Shown: one piece after another, positions 21,801 to 31,631 of the stretch | How the letters are laid out: the number at the start of each line of letters is the position of its first letter | How positions within the stretch are numbered: position 1 is the first letter of the stretch | Origin: Vavraia culicis subsp. floridensis | Taxonomy: Eukaryota; Microsporidia; Pleistophoridae | Length of the DNA: 64,000 nucleotides | Reading direction: 5' to 3' | Assembly (NCBI RefSeq): GCF_000192795.1 | Contig: NW_007360613.1 | Coordinates: forward strand, 62,001 to 126,000 | Program-made: the position numbers and the translations under genes | The notes under the pieces: model-generated | Told to the model about the DNA's origin: nothing | Database searches by the model: none | Seen by the model: only the letters and a program-made list of their open reading frames with translations

Positions 21801-22427
21801 ATGTATATCATATGTTTAGTCGCACTTGTTCACTGTTCAAAAAAATTTCATCGCTATTTGATAAAATCCTACGATAATCGAAATGCACTTATGAAAATGA
21901 GCATGAATTTCAACGTCAGAGTTACTGAGGAAAGTTTAAATGCTCCTTTTTTGTCGGATTCTGTGGTAGCAGAAGTTGAAGAAGTTCAGAAAATTTTCGC
22001 AAAAATAAAAATGCACGGCATGTATCTGTGCAAATCGGACGAAAGTAGCAACGTGATGGGACTGTCTATTTATTCAGAGGACAATTGTCTTTGGAAAGTA
22101 GATCCAATCTCGAAGGATGGTGGCGTAATGCTGAAGATAGGAGGAAACTTTCTGGTAAAAACAGGTGAAATGGATAACAGAGAGTCCTCACAAGGCTACA
22201 AATTGAGATTGGTGCCATTCGCCACGGCTGATAATGGTGGGTGGGTCATGGAAAAATATAGACCATACAGGAATGAGGGAACCGACAAAGATGATGTTTA
22301 CTCCAGTTCGTCCGATAGTGATGATAGCGACAGCGAAGCGGAACAACCACCAAAGAAAACCAGTGTTATAATAGGCGTGGAGAAAAAGTTAAGACCCGAC
22401 GAAAAGAAGAAGTACCATTTAAAGTAG
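21801..22427 (+). CDS. secreted ricin-B-lectin-like protein 1 (divergent)
   Basis: A 208-residue protein with a signal peptide (MYIICLVALVHCS). The region about 60-155 aligns with the other RBL proteins of the window: MYLCKSD with C77, NCLWKV with W98, FLVKTGEMDNRESSQGYKL and the final W148. It lacks the third and fourth cysteines of the family pattern, so it is the most divergent member. A Ser/Asp-rich acidic tract (YSSSSDSDDSDSEAEQ) and a basic C-terminus follow the domain, unlike the other members. No CCC next to the ATG. Role unknown; extracellular or surface location inferred from the signal peptide. There is no sign of an enzymatic or toxic domain. Confidence 0.75.
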   Translation: MYIICLVALVHCSKKFHRYLIKSYDNRNALMKMSMNFNVRVTEESLNAPFLSDSVVAEVEEVQKIFAKIKMHGMYLCKSDESSNVMGLSIYSEDNCLWKVDPISKDGGVMLKIGGNFLVKTGEMDNRESSQGYKLRLVPFATADNGGWVMEKYRPYRNEGTDKDDVYSSSSDSDDSDSEAEQPPKKTSVIIGVEKKLRPDEKKKYHLK

Positions 22428-23977
22428 ATGAAAATTTATGTGACCTTGTTCATAGGTTTGGTATGGTACTATCTATAAAATGTATTTTTATTGTATTTGC
22501 TCAATTTAAAGAAGATGCAGCTCTGTATCATATAACATCACAAACAGTTAATTTTCAGGTTTGGTACGTACTTTTCTGAAGCGCAAGACAGCTCTTGTTG
22601 TTAGTTTTAATAAAACGTTAGTGGTTACGAGTGAATATTATCTACAAATTTATATCCAGAACAAATCAAGTTACCGGCCATAAAACAGTTTCAAAGCTTA
22701 TGGTTTCCATTGGCAGAGAATTTTTCTACCAATAATCACAACTTATGTTATAACACGTTATATTTGAAGTAGCTTTGATTCAATCGGTTCGATGTAGAAA
22801 TAAAAGTTGGAAAGGTTTGTGTTGATAAACCGGTGATAACACCGTAATTATGCGCGAATATGTTCACAATGACTAGTCCTTGGTATAAAATTCATTTCTA
22901 ATTCAAAATTGTAAACCATCTCTCGTACGTATGACCACTAATAAACACAAAAAGGCCCGTCTAACACGTGGTAAAACCAATAAAATACCGTAGATGCAAA
23001 ACGCATCAAGGATGATACTTCCGTAATTCGTTTCAAGATGATAGTTAATTCAGAGAAACCTACTTCGAGAAAGAAAAGGATCAACGATGCAGTATGCTTT
23101 GTGAAAACACTAAAGACCTAAGATAAACATTAAGGCAATATTATGACATTTTATAGTATCCAGAACATGCAATTTTTCATTTTAATTAATGTAATATTAG
23201 TTTTTATATTTTGCTTCACCTTAAAGGTTGGTCCAAACTCTAATAAATCGGTAATGATCCACTGCTTGATCAGTAGGTACGGACTCGTGAATATCTGTAA
23301 TACATCCAATATTAACACGTTGATGATTGCTTTGAAATATAAATAATTCTTTCGTTTTGTCCGAAGAGGTGCTTAAACAGTACTTAGTTTATGATTGGAA
23401 GGCTTGACTTGAGGACAATTTGAATCGAGAAAACGAGAGTAGTGAAACATTAAATTTGAAAATGTTATTATGGTTGAACTTATTAAACGAGGTAAGGCAG
23501 AAATACGTAGACTTTTAGGAGTAAGAATAGACTTGTTACCAATTTTTACGAACAGCGGTTGGAGAAAATACATAAGGGAGCGTAAGGTCATGTTGTTAAT
23601 TAAGGAAAGAGCTCAATACACTTAATCTCTAGTGATTGTGTTGCTTTGGTAGGCAGTACTTTTACGTGGCAGATATAATGCTACAATATGATATATGTGC
23701 GACGCCACGGTCTAAAACACGACCACAATCATAAAATTTACCTAACCGAGGTAATATACCTGCTGAAAGTATACCAAAATTATAAACGTAGGAAAAGTTT
23801 TGTGCGTAAAAGCATTCTTTGATTTGTACACAGAAGAATGCCCTTAACGATATGCAGTGATTTGTTGAGCCATAACACCGAATCATGGTTTGCTACACAC
23901 CAGCCAAAAAAGCCAATATTGAACGCAAATCATGGTTTATTATATTTCTAATAAATTGCAGACAGAGCTTACTGTTT
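22428..23977. other. AT-rich intergenic stretch
   Basis: No gene supported. Frames at 23143, 23373 and 23662 are short and hydrophobic or irregular. Confidence 0.5.
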
Positions 23978-24676
23978 CTAGCCACCTGAAACGAAGCCTC
24001 TGTGGTAGTGTGGTGTCACTTCTTTGCTGTAGTACGGTACCGCCTCTCTGCGGTAATAGGCCACTGGTTCTTCGTACGCTTTGTATGTCTCGATATGATC
24101 CAAATCACCAACCATAAGTGTGCTTGGCTCACTCACTTCTTCCACATCACGTTTAACCTTCATCCTATTGCCCTTCACTTCTAAGGTGTCATCAGATGCA
24201 TCCGAGCTTTCATCAGCAATCTTCAAATCATCAATGATCCATTTAAAAATCTTTCCACTACCGCACGATGCAGCATTCATATAGAAACCACCCGCTCCAG
24301 ATCTCTTGTCTTCACTCATCTTCTTCAAGCACAGGTTGCTCGTTTTAATTTGGTAAGCGTCGCCATCTCGTACCACATCCCAAACTGTGTAAGGATCGTC
24401 CTTGTTGTCGCAAATTTTTAACCCAGGATTTTTGGCATTCTTGCACAAGTAACCGTTTTTGTATTTGATTCGGAAAGTGGTGATTGAATTAGGAATGAAG
24501 TACGCAGCAGCTGTGTCATCTTTCGATTGCGGTGTTTCCTTGTTTTGAATCCTAGCAACACCTTTGTCGAGTGAAACTTTTATATTAGGATCGCCCTTCC
24601 AGGATATCACCCTATAAACCCCCTCACCTTCATCTGCAACCACGAAGTTTACTAGAAAATAAAAGAACGAGAACAT
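23978..24676 (-). CDS. secreted ricin-B-lectin-like protein 2 with Tyr/His-rich tail
   Basis: The frame extends to ATG 24778, but the methionine at 24676 begins a good signal peptide (MFSFFYFLVNFVVADEG) and is preferred, giving 232 residues. The beta-trefoil-like domain (about 17-150) carries C78, C89, W99, C116, C138 and W146, spaced as in its paralogues, with GYLCKN, YTVWDV, NLCLKK and FKWIIDD. The tail holds a dibasic VKRDV site and a repeated Tyr/His pattern (AYYRREA, PYYSKEV, PHYHRGF) ending in Gly-Gly. It could be processed or cross-linked; that is inference. No CCC. The adjacent RBL3 lies on the same strand 1.9 kb upstream. Confidence 0.82.
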   Translation of the reverse strand: MFSFFYFLVNFVVADEGEGVYRVISWKGDPNIKVSLDKGVARIQNKETPQSKDDTAAAYFIPNSITTFRIKYKNGYLCKNAKNPGLKICDNKDDPYTVWDVVRDGDAYQIKTSNLCLKKMSEDKRSGAGGFYMNAASCGSGKIFKWIIDDLKIADESSDASDDTLEVKGNRMKVKRDVEEVSEPSTLMVGDLDHIETYKAYEEPVAYYRREAVPYYSKEVTPHYHRGFVSGG

Positions 24677-26535
24677 GTTGAAACGTTCGTTTTTTCTTTT
24701 ATATTTTTGTTTTGACCTACGGATTAATAAAATCTGAAACTGATCAGTGTTAGTATTTTGATCTTTTTGGTAGCTCATCCACCTAATGACTGTGCAAAAT
24801 CGATGAAATATGTTTCAGAGCTGAAACTTGTGCAACATCATTTTTAGGCTACAAGAAGAAAAACTTTCGTGTTGCGTTGATATGGAGTTATTGAGAGTAA
24901 CAAGTGATATGTTGGAATAATGCATCGTGCAAAATGTTATGTAATGCTGTCATAGGGCACCACCAGAAAAGATACGCTCAGGACCTGCTTTCTATTCTCA
25001 TTTCCTACGAGAACATTTCATCTTCACCGGCACTGAGTCGAATAGTTCAATGTTTAAATCCAATTAAGATTTGTGAATCAAGTCGATCAAAAAAAAGAAT
25101 ATGAATGGTTCCAAAATTGTTCTCAATATAAAAGAATATATTGAATAAATTTAACTTGGTTCTACAAAGAATATTCTATACAAGGTATTTGGAACTGTAC
25201 AAATAAGTTTCATGGAACTAAATAATCTCTTATGTGAACATTTATTGGTCAGGTATTCAAAACATTTCCTCATTTTTACATTTCTTGGTTGTGAAAAGGC
25301 TTGCTATCATACAATACCACCATTATTTTGTGTGCATTTAAATTTGCTACGCGATACCATTATAGCAATTTAAAATTTTTATGTTTTTCAATTTCTAAAA
25401 AAGAAATTGAAACTTATCTCTATGGTGGGCTGAGCGATGTGTAGACGAGGAAGAAGCTGTGTACACCGGGATGTTTTATATATGGCATAAGATTCACAAT
25501 TTTACCAAATATTCGCATCTATCTTTTTTGAACAAAGTACGTTTGTTTAACCGCAATATAAAGGGACGTGGTTTTACAGTAATTAGGTATTGAATATAGC
25601 TGAGGCTTCTTTACCATAAATTTTATCTTTGTGTTCGCAACTAAAAATCAGCACGATCGCAAATATCTAGCATGATATTCCGGAGCGCTTCTTTACCATA
25701 AATTTTATCTTTGTGTTCGCAACTAAAAATCAGCACGATCGCAAATATCTAGCATGATATTCCGGAGCAAAGCTTTGGCCAATAGTCTAAATTCTCTTTA
25801 AAAATATTGCAGCTACTTTTTCGATGTAGGTCAGTGCATTCAAGGTGCTTGTTGGTAATGCTTTCGTTGAAATTGTTTTAATGACTGAATCGCTAGCTCT
25901 TACGTTTGTATTCTCTCCGGGAATTGTCCGACTTTCAATTGCATCGGATGTATTTCCGGTATTGTGTGCTTAATTGCATTTATCTTATTATGGCTGCTCT
26001 GTTTTTTTAGTTCGAGATTATAAATTTGGTTTGCTGGTAACAGAGGATTATGGCAATATCCTTGTTACGGTATGAAGAGGTTCCTTGATGTAAGCATAAA
26101 AAGATTATCATGAATTATCGTACGGCTTTGTTAACGATTTTGAAAATTAAAACACCGTTTCAAACACTTATTGTTCACAGAATATCCTAAATCCCGATAG
26201 TTATTGTCATTTTAAAGATGAAAATAACTGTGGAAACGCTGATATTTGCGCTAAAATCCCACATTCTTGCAATTCTCATTGAAAATAAAGAACAAACTTT
26301 AGCTATGGTTTTACGTGTGGAGTAAATACAAAGTAACGTAACTTGTTTTGTTGCATTAGCACATCTATTTTGTGTGTTTCTCAGAATGTCTCTTGCCATT
26401 ATATTGCGGTTCAAGATGTAACATTTATGTAGCGCTGTTTATTGAAAGTCTTTATTTAGCTCTCGATTTAGAACTGCTCATCCATCAAGCAATTCACAAC
26501 CTGAACTTCTTTTTGCCCGTAAAATTGCCAAATGT
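24677..26535. other. intergenic stretch containing an exact tandem duplication
   Basis: No gene supported. The 82 bp duplication at 25605-25768 is the only structure noted. Confidence 0.55.
25605..25768. repeat. exact tandem duplication, 2 x 82 bp
   Basis: The segment starting GCTTCTTTACCATAAATT and ending CCGGAGC occurs at 25605-25686 and again at 25687-25768 without a mismatch that I can see. No coding potential. It is a recent local duplication or an assembly artefact. Confidence 0.85.
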
Positions 26536-27219
26536 TCAAATATTACGGGAGTTGGGGAAATCAGCATGCGGATATCCACCAAAAGGAAAAATGTCGGGAG
26601 GTCCGTGTGGTATCAATCGATGACCGACATTTGGAACAGCATCAACAATCATACCGGGTGCATCGTACATCTGATGCCTTATTCGTTCAAGCGCAACGTT
26701 ATCCCAATCTGTGTTGCCCTCCATAACAACACCCGAACTAACAACTGGCTCCTCTTTAGAATACTTTAAGTCAACTATTTCCCAAAGATAAGTTTCATCC
26801 GTGCACGGTTTCGCCTGCAGATACCGTCCCTTGGTTTTTTCTCTATTGTCAAGACCTGTTGGCAAAAGACATAAGTTACCGGCAGTCTCTATCTGGGCAC
26901 CAGACTCACCAGCCATATTTACCTTCCAGACGGCGTACTTACTTTCTTCCGATTTGCACCCTACGACACCGGCATCACCTTTCTTATTCTTGCACAGAAA
27001 TCCGTTTTTAAACTTGATAAAGTATCCGTTCGGAGCCTCAATAAATTTGAAAACACCATCCTCATCACTATTTTCGGGTAATTTTTGCGCTCTCAGTCTC
27101 ATTGTCTTGCCAATACCAACAATAACCCGGGTGCCATCATTCTTTAGTACAATAGCTTTGTCAGACTCGGTCAGTGATGCGGTCAAAAACGAGAAAACGA
27201 GAAAAAAAACGATGAACAT
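26536..27219 (-). CDS. secreted ricin-B-lectin-like protein 3
   Basis: The start is ATG 27219 (the frame extends two codons further only to a TTG), giving 227 residues with signal peptide MFIVFFLVFSFLTA. The trefoil-like domain (about 20-150) has C76, C88, W98, C117, C139 and W146 with GFLCKNK, YAVWKV, NLCLLP, CTDETYLWEI. LDNREKTKGRYL closely parallels the DNRESSQGYKL of RBL1 and RDSRLETGGYRL of RBL4. The C-terminal tail is Pro/His/Gly-rich (GHRLIPHGPPDIFPFGGYPH). Four cysteines would allow two disulfides. No CCC near the start. Carbohydrate binding is suggested by the fold alone and is not shown. Confidence 0.85.
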   Translation of the reverse strand: MFIVFFLVFSFLTASLTESDKAIVLKNDGTRVIVGIGKTMRLRAQKLPENSDEDGVFKFIEAPNGYFIKFKNGFLCKNKKGDAGVVGCKSEESKYAVWKVNMAGESGAQIETAGNLCLLPTGLDNREKTKGRYLQAKPCTDETYLWEIVDLKYSKEEPVVSSGVVMEGNTDWDNVALERIRHQMYDAPGMIVDAVPNVGHRLIPHGPPDIFPFGGYPHADFPNSRNI

Positions 27220-27851
27220 TGCCAACGATACGCAACTTAATTTTATTCTCCGAGATGAAACAATGTTGTAATCATTTGATTGTATCGATTATCAGTGTTT
27301 AAAACAATTTGTGGCACATGTGTATGAGTTGTAAGCGGTGTTGTGTGCTCTAACACAAAATTGCTATGTTTCACCTGTTAATCCACTTCAATCAAGAATA
27401 CAAACGTGTTTGTTTTAGTTTTGAGATCCAAACAGGCATCCAGATTATTTTACAAAGCTGATCAATTCGTGATGGAGCGTTTCGCTCTGTGATGGATTTG
27501 CAACATTGATGGATTAAATGTATTCCATCGTTTTAGTTCTGCACCAAAGACTGGTTAATGTCACGCTAGATCCAGTTCGTTACCATATTATCTGCTAAAG
27601 GGGACTCACTCTTCCTTACTTTATCGCTTGTGCGAGTTATTCTACCTCTAATTGGTCAAAACATACGTGTTAACACGGCAAAAGAGATTATATTCTCCTA
27701 TGACAGGAAGAAGGTACAAACTTACGCATAGCTTTAGGCAAACTCGAAATAAAGAACATCAACGTATATCGTGTGATGGGCACTGAACCGAAAGGTATAC
27801 ATGGCAATATCCTACGGTGCAAATGGATTGTAAGAAAAATTGTTATTTTCT
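27220..27851. other. intergenic stretch
   Basis: AT-rich. No gene, repeat or RNA recognised. Confidence 0.6.
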
Positions 27852-28319
27852 TTATTTAAACTGGTCTTGCTGAAAGTATGGCAAAAACTTCTCTCTCAGA
27901 TACGAAGCCTCCTTGGACATTTCTTCAAACGATCTGTTCAACCTAACTCGATCATCGTCATCATAATTGCACTCAAGTGCTCCTTTTCTGTAAATATCGT
28001 TGTTCACCTTCAAATCATTGGGCAAGCGCGGTATCAAGTGGATATGCACATGTGGCACTGTCTGTCCAGCAGCTTCACCATCCTGCAATGTCATTGTAAA
28101 ATCCTTGGCGTAGAACTCCAATGCTTTCATACAAACCTTTCCCGTATTAAACAGGTCGGCTGTCTCTGCTTCTGTCATATCGCGAAGAGTTTTTGTAATT
28201 CTGATCGGCGAAATCAGGAGATGATACCTCAGGAATGGGCGTATGTTTACAAAAACAAAGGAATTAGCGGTCTTTACGACTACGTGACCTTCAGGAATAT
28301 CGATATGCCCGAATTTCAT
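27852..28319 (-). CDS. FHIT-type histidine-triad dinucleoside polyphosphate hydrolase
   Basis: Predicted to cleave diadenosine tri/tetraphosphates to AMP plus ADP or ATP. The 155-residue protein has the histidine triad H90-V-H92-I-H94 in GQTVPHVHIHLIPR, with H92 as the expected AMP-accepting residue. Upstream are the FHIT-specific features HLLISPIR, FTMTLQDGEAAGQ with Q86, and downstream DIYRKG, matching FHIT/HNT2 rather than HINT. Length agrees with FHIT (147-182). CCC lies 3-5 bases before the ATG (GGG at 28322-28324 on the plus strand). It is divergent from RSA4, with about 390 bp between them. Confidence 0.93.
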   Translation of the reverse strand: MKFGHIDIPEGHVVVKTANSFVFVNIRPFLRYHLLISPIRITKTLRDMTEAETADLFNTGKVCMKALEFYAKDFTMTLQDGEAAGQTVPHVHIHLIPRLPNDLKVNNDIYRKGALECNYDDDDRVRLNRSFEEMSKEASYLREKFLPYFQQDQFK

Positions 28320-28710
28320 TAGGGTTAGCGGTAAAATGAGAAATTATCGTGCGGCGGTTCATTCCACGTGATTTTGTGCACTTAGGTATGTCCAAATGAC
28401 CCTCAAGATAGTTGCGGTACGAATTACACAATCGTAAATATTTCAAAACGATCTGTTAATTGTCCTGCCATGTCTGAAAGTACCAAAAATAGTTCTGCTT
28501 TCCGTAACGTGCAGGACTGTGGTAACACCGTAGATCGACGAGAAAAAGTATTTTTTGAACCTTTAACAACTCAATAAAGATTCTAACTCGGAAAATGGGC
28601 ATTAGGGCGATCAACGATCAGAGAGAAACCACCATGTGCATCTTTTGCACCGTGCCATCCGTATCCGCAACACAGTTATAAAAATTTTATGATTTACCGA
28701 TTGCCCTTTA
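28320..28710. other. divergent intergenic stretch between FHIT and RSA4
   Basis: Likely holds both promoters. A 28-codon ATG frame at 28594 is too short to support. Confidence 0.55.
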
Positions 28711-29895
28711 ATGGAACCCAATTCAGATGAAATAGTTGTTATTCAGTTCTATGATACGCTAACAGGAAAAAACTCACAGTCGTTCCAGGTACCCGTTAAA
28801 ATACGCCGCTCTCAGCTGTTAGAACTGCTTGATCGCAAGAGTACGCTGTATTACAGCGGACACATCATCACACACGATCTTATGTCTGTCCTACCGAAGA
28901 ATTTTAACAGAGAAGAAACGATAATTATCAAAACCTCGGACGAAGATGAGCAAAAAGCTGCTATTTATTGCAGCAGCTCGTTTTCTGGGCACGAAAGCGC
29001 TGTTTTAGCAGCTTTGTGCGATGGGAATGATGTCTACACGGTGGGTGGCGATGCTACGATAAGAAAATGGGATTTTGACATGAAGTTGCAGAAAAAAATT
29101 AGCAAGGATCACACGCACTGGATACAGGTCGTCAAAATACTGGGCAACATGGTGTTTACCGGTGGTATGGACTCACAGATTTGCGTCTACGACCGGGATT
29201 TGAACCTTCTGTGTACGATCACAGGACATAGCAAAGGAATCACAGGAATCGATGAAATTGAGGAGATGATTGTTACAAGCTCACGCGATAAGACCGTTAG
29301 ATTCTGGAAGAGGGAAGAAAGCAGCGATAGGACAGACTATAAATGCGTGTACACATACGCACACGATGATATAGTGAACGGCATTTGTGTCCATGGTTCC
29401 CGTGTTTACTCGTATTCAAAGGACTGCAGCGTAAAGATCTACGAGAAAACGACATACATTTCGGAAATGAAAGCAAATTCGTCCATCAATACGCTTAAGC
29501 TGCACGAAAACGATGTGTACATGGGATGTGAAGACGGGTCTGTATACAAGAACAGCACGGTTATTGTCAGGCAGAACAACCTCATAAGCAGCATAGATGT
29601 CTCTCAGAACGGTATTTATTTCGTAACAGGATCGTTCAGCAAAAAAGTGTGCATTTACACCACCGATGGTGATCTGGTCGCAGAGTACATGCACTTTGAT
29701 AGCGTTTACAAGGTGAGAATGGTGAGTTACATGGTGTACAGCTCTGGTAAGGACAAGACTATCAAAATATTTTCGCTTAAAACGAAAAAAGTGGTGTCTA
29801 CATTAATTTGCAAGGATGAGGTGTACGACTTTGATCTCTGCGGAGAAAAAGTGGTGGCTGCGTGCAAGGATAGCAAGGTGTACTTTTTTGAATAA
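28711..29895 (+). CDS. RSA4: ribosome assembly WD40 protein RSA4/Notchless
   Basis: A 60S biogenesis factor; in yeast it binds the AAA-ATPase Rea1 through its N-terminal ubiquitin-like (NLE/MIDO) domain and is pulled off the pre-60S particle. The 394-residue protein starts with an NLE-like domain (about 7-75: FQVPVKIRRSQLLELL, LYYSGHIITHDL), then the linker AAIYCSSSFSGHESAV, which matches the start of the propeller in Notchless. Six to seven WD repeats follow (DATIRKWDFD, DKTVRFWKRE, DCSVKIYEK, DKTIKIFSLK). It is shorter than yeast Rsa4 (515) through trimmed loops. CCC lies 5-7 bases before the ATG. Another WD40 protein with a ubiquitin-like N-terminus is the only alternative. Confidence 0.87.
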   Translation: MEPNSDEIVVIQFYDTLTGKNSQSFQVPVKIRRSQLLELLDRKSTLYYSGHIITHDLMSVLPKNFNREETIIIKTSDEDEQKAAIYCSSSFSGHESAVLAALCDGNDVYTVGGDATIRKWDFDMKLQKKISKDHTHWIQVVKILGNMVFTGGMDSQICVYDRDLNLLCTITGHSKGITGIDEIEEMIVTSSRDKTVRFWKREESSDRTDYKCVYTYAHDDIVNGICVHGSRVYSYSKDCSVKIYEKTTYISEMKANSSINTLKLHENDVYMGCEDGSVYKNSTVIVRQNNLISSIDVSQNGIYFVTGSFSKKVCIYTTDGDLVAEYMHFDSVYKVRMVSYMVYSSGKDKTIKIFSLKTKKVVSTLICKDEVYDFDLCGEKVVAACKDSKVYFFE

Positions 29896-29937
29896 ATTAA
29901 CATTTTGAGGTAAACTCTAAGCGGTCCTCATATCAAC

Positions 29938-30090
29938 ATGCTTAGCGAGGATGGTTTAATAACGGTGCTATTGGATATATACCGGTCAAAGGACGTAGTA
30001 ATGTACAAAGATATTTGCAAAATGCTATCTCTGATCAGTAAACAGCATATTGCGTGGTGTGCAAGCATTTTGCGGTCTGTCACCTCGTAA
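29938..30090 (+). CDS. small ORF of 50 codons, unknown
   Basis: ATG 29938 to TAA 30088-30090, 42 bases after RSA4 on the same strand. The product (start MLSEDGLITVLLDIYRSKDV) has helical, protein-like composition with two cysteines. It could be a short gene or the truncated head of one. No family recognised, and no CCC directly at the start. Confidence 0.35.
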   Translation: MLSEDGLITVLLDIYRSKDVVMYKDICKMLSLISKQHIAWCASILRSVTS

Positions 30091-31013
30091 AATCACCAGA
30101 AAAGCTAAACAAAGGTTCTTGGTTGACTTGCAGTTCATAGTCGAAATATTTTACGCTATACCACGTATTGACGGCTCAGCCGCAATGTCCTGAATGAAAA
30201 CGTTCACATGCCCTATGATTATCGGTTTCTTACCTGTGAGGCTTATCCTCATGAAGTGTTCATTTTGAATAACACGCTGAAAGCGTGTTCTGGAAATGTT
30301 TGCCCATAGAAACAATAATCTGTTGCAGGCACGTAGGCCTTGTAACATGCCTTTCGTGGGGCAATATGTGGATCATAGACGTACAATGCTATTTAGGAGT
30401 GCTAGGCAAGCGATAGAGTTATCGCAATTGCGGATGTTTCGTTTTTGGCGTGTTCCACCGAACCATTGGGGTACCTGATCGAAGCACTTAAAACACGCCG
30501 TAGAAAAGCGGTGTGCAGGAACGAAACAAAAATGCCAATCATTTTGTGATGAAGTGTCATTTCACCTCTACAATCACTGTTTGAATTGTGATTAAAACAA
30601 TTCTTATCGCTTGATTCTAATTTGCAGGATAGTACGTGTCACTTGACCGAGATTAGTATCGTTCGTATTTCCTGAATGTATCCGAGACAAGGGAGTGCAG
30701 TGCAAGTCTTTAACAGGCCTTTTCTAGCAAAGATACCTTTTTGCATCTCTATTTGACCAAATTAGCATCCTTTGGGTTGAAGCCGTGTCATTGGAGAAAA
30801 AATTCTGCCGTGATGCCCTTTCCAAGAACAAGCGATGGAATCGGCATACCAGTTAGTGCCACATCATCACTTCGCCCGGCCCAAAACCATCAGCACGTTC
30901 ACTTTTATGGGCCTGCGCTCATACTTTTAGTTTGTCTACTACAAAACTAAATCATGTCATGTTTCAATGATCGTGATCCATTCGTATTTTTAAGATGCAT
31001 ATGAACGAACAGC
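30091..31013. other. intergenic stretch with one perfect hairpin
   Basis: Frames here are short and on both strands. A perfect 8 bp inverted repeat lies at 30271-30289. A 60-codon ATG frame follows at 30296-30478 but is not supported. Confidence 0.5.
30271..30289. repeat. perfect inverted repeat (8 bp stem, 3 nt loop)
   Basis: AACACGCT-GAA-AGCGTGTT. No tRNA or other RNA fits around it. Role unknown. Confidence 0.6.
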
Positions 31014-31631
31014 ATGCTTTTTGTGCTCTTTGGCAACATTCTATGCGGTAGTGATCTAGCATTCGGCTATAAAACGATTAGATCTGTATCTGAACCGCAT
31101 TTGTACATCACGTTACGGGACGGCATAGTTAGGCTGAAAGAATCTCGGCCGCCAATGACCGGGCTGGAGTCAAATATTATTAAATTTGAGGGGCTGGGCG
31201 ATGGACTGAGGATTGTAGTTAATGGCAAAGCGATATGTAGGGCAGGGCCTGATAACAGCATGGTAGTGACGTGCGAAATAGCAACAGAAAAGAACACGGA
31301 ATGGACCGTCGTGAAGAAATCAAGCGGAGAAATCATAGAAACAGATGGGTTCTGTCTTGTAAAGGATGAGCGAGATAGCAGGTTGGAGACGGGGGGATAC
31401 AGACTAAGCGTGGAAAAATGCACAGAAACATCTAATTACGTATGGAAGATCAGCGACATTGATCCGCTGATTTATAATGGTAATTTAGGTGAGAATATAC
31501 ATTCGGTATCGACTCCTACACCGTATATTAATTTGGTAGGTGATAACTCGGCCAGAAAAAGAAATATAAGCGTAAATCCGCAGTTCTACGAACTAAAACA
31601 GTTATCAGAAACAGTCTTTGGTAATTTCTAA
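31014..31631 (+). CDS. secreted ricin-B-lectin-like protein 4
   Basis: A 205-residue protein starting with a signal peptide (MLFVLFGNILCGSDLAFG). The domain (about 25-150) contains the N-terminal strand motif LYITLRDGIVRL, shared with RBL6 (AYLQLKDGMIGII), then C75, C87, W97, C114, C136 and W144 (AICRAGP, TEWTVV, GFCLVKDERDSR, CTETSNYVWKI). The C-terminus is short and polar. It follows the common RBL cysteine/tryptophan spacing exactly. A loosely similar version of the RBL upstream motif may lie about 73 bases before the ATG. No CCC. Extracellular location is inferred; ligand unknown. Confidence 0.85.
   Translation: MLFVLFGNILCGSDLAFGYKTIRSVSEPHLYITLRDGIVRLKESRPPMTGLESNIIKFEGLGDGLRIVVNGKAICRAGPDNSMVVTCEIATEKNTEWTVVKKSSGEIIETDGFCLVKDERDSRLETGGYRLSVEKCTETSNYVWKISDIDPLIYNGNLGENIHSVSTPTPYINLVGDNSARKRNISVNPQFYELKQLSETVFGNF

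Noticed and set aside
27840..28322. 160-codon plus-strand frame opposite FHIT
   Set aside because: Mirror of the FHIT gene; the minus strand has the histidine triad and CCC signal.
30296..30478. 60-codon ATG frame next to a hairpin
   Set aside because: Arg-rich but frames on both strands are open over the same stretch, so coding cannot be favoured.
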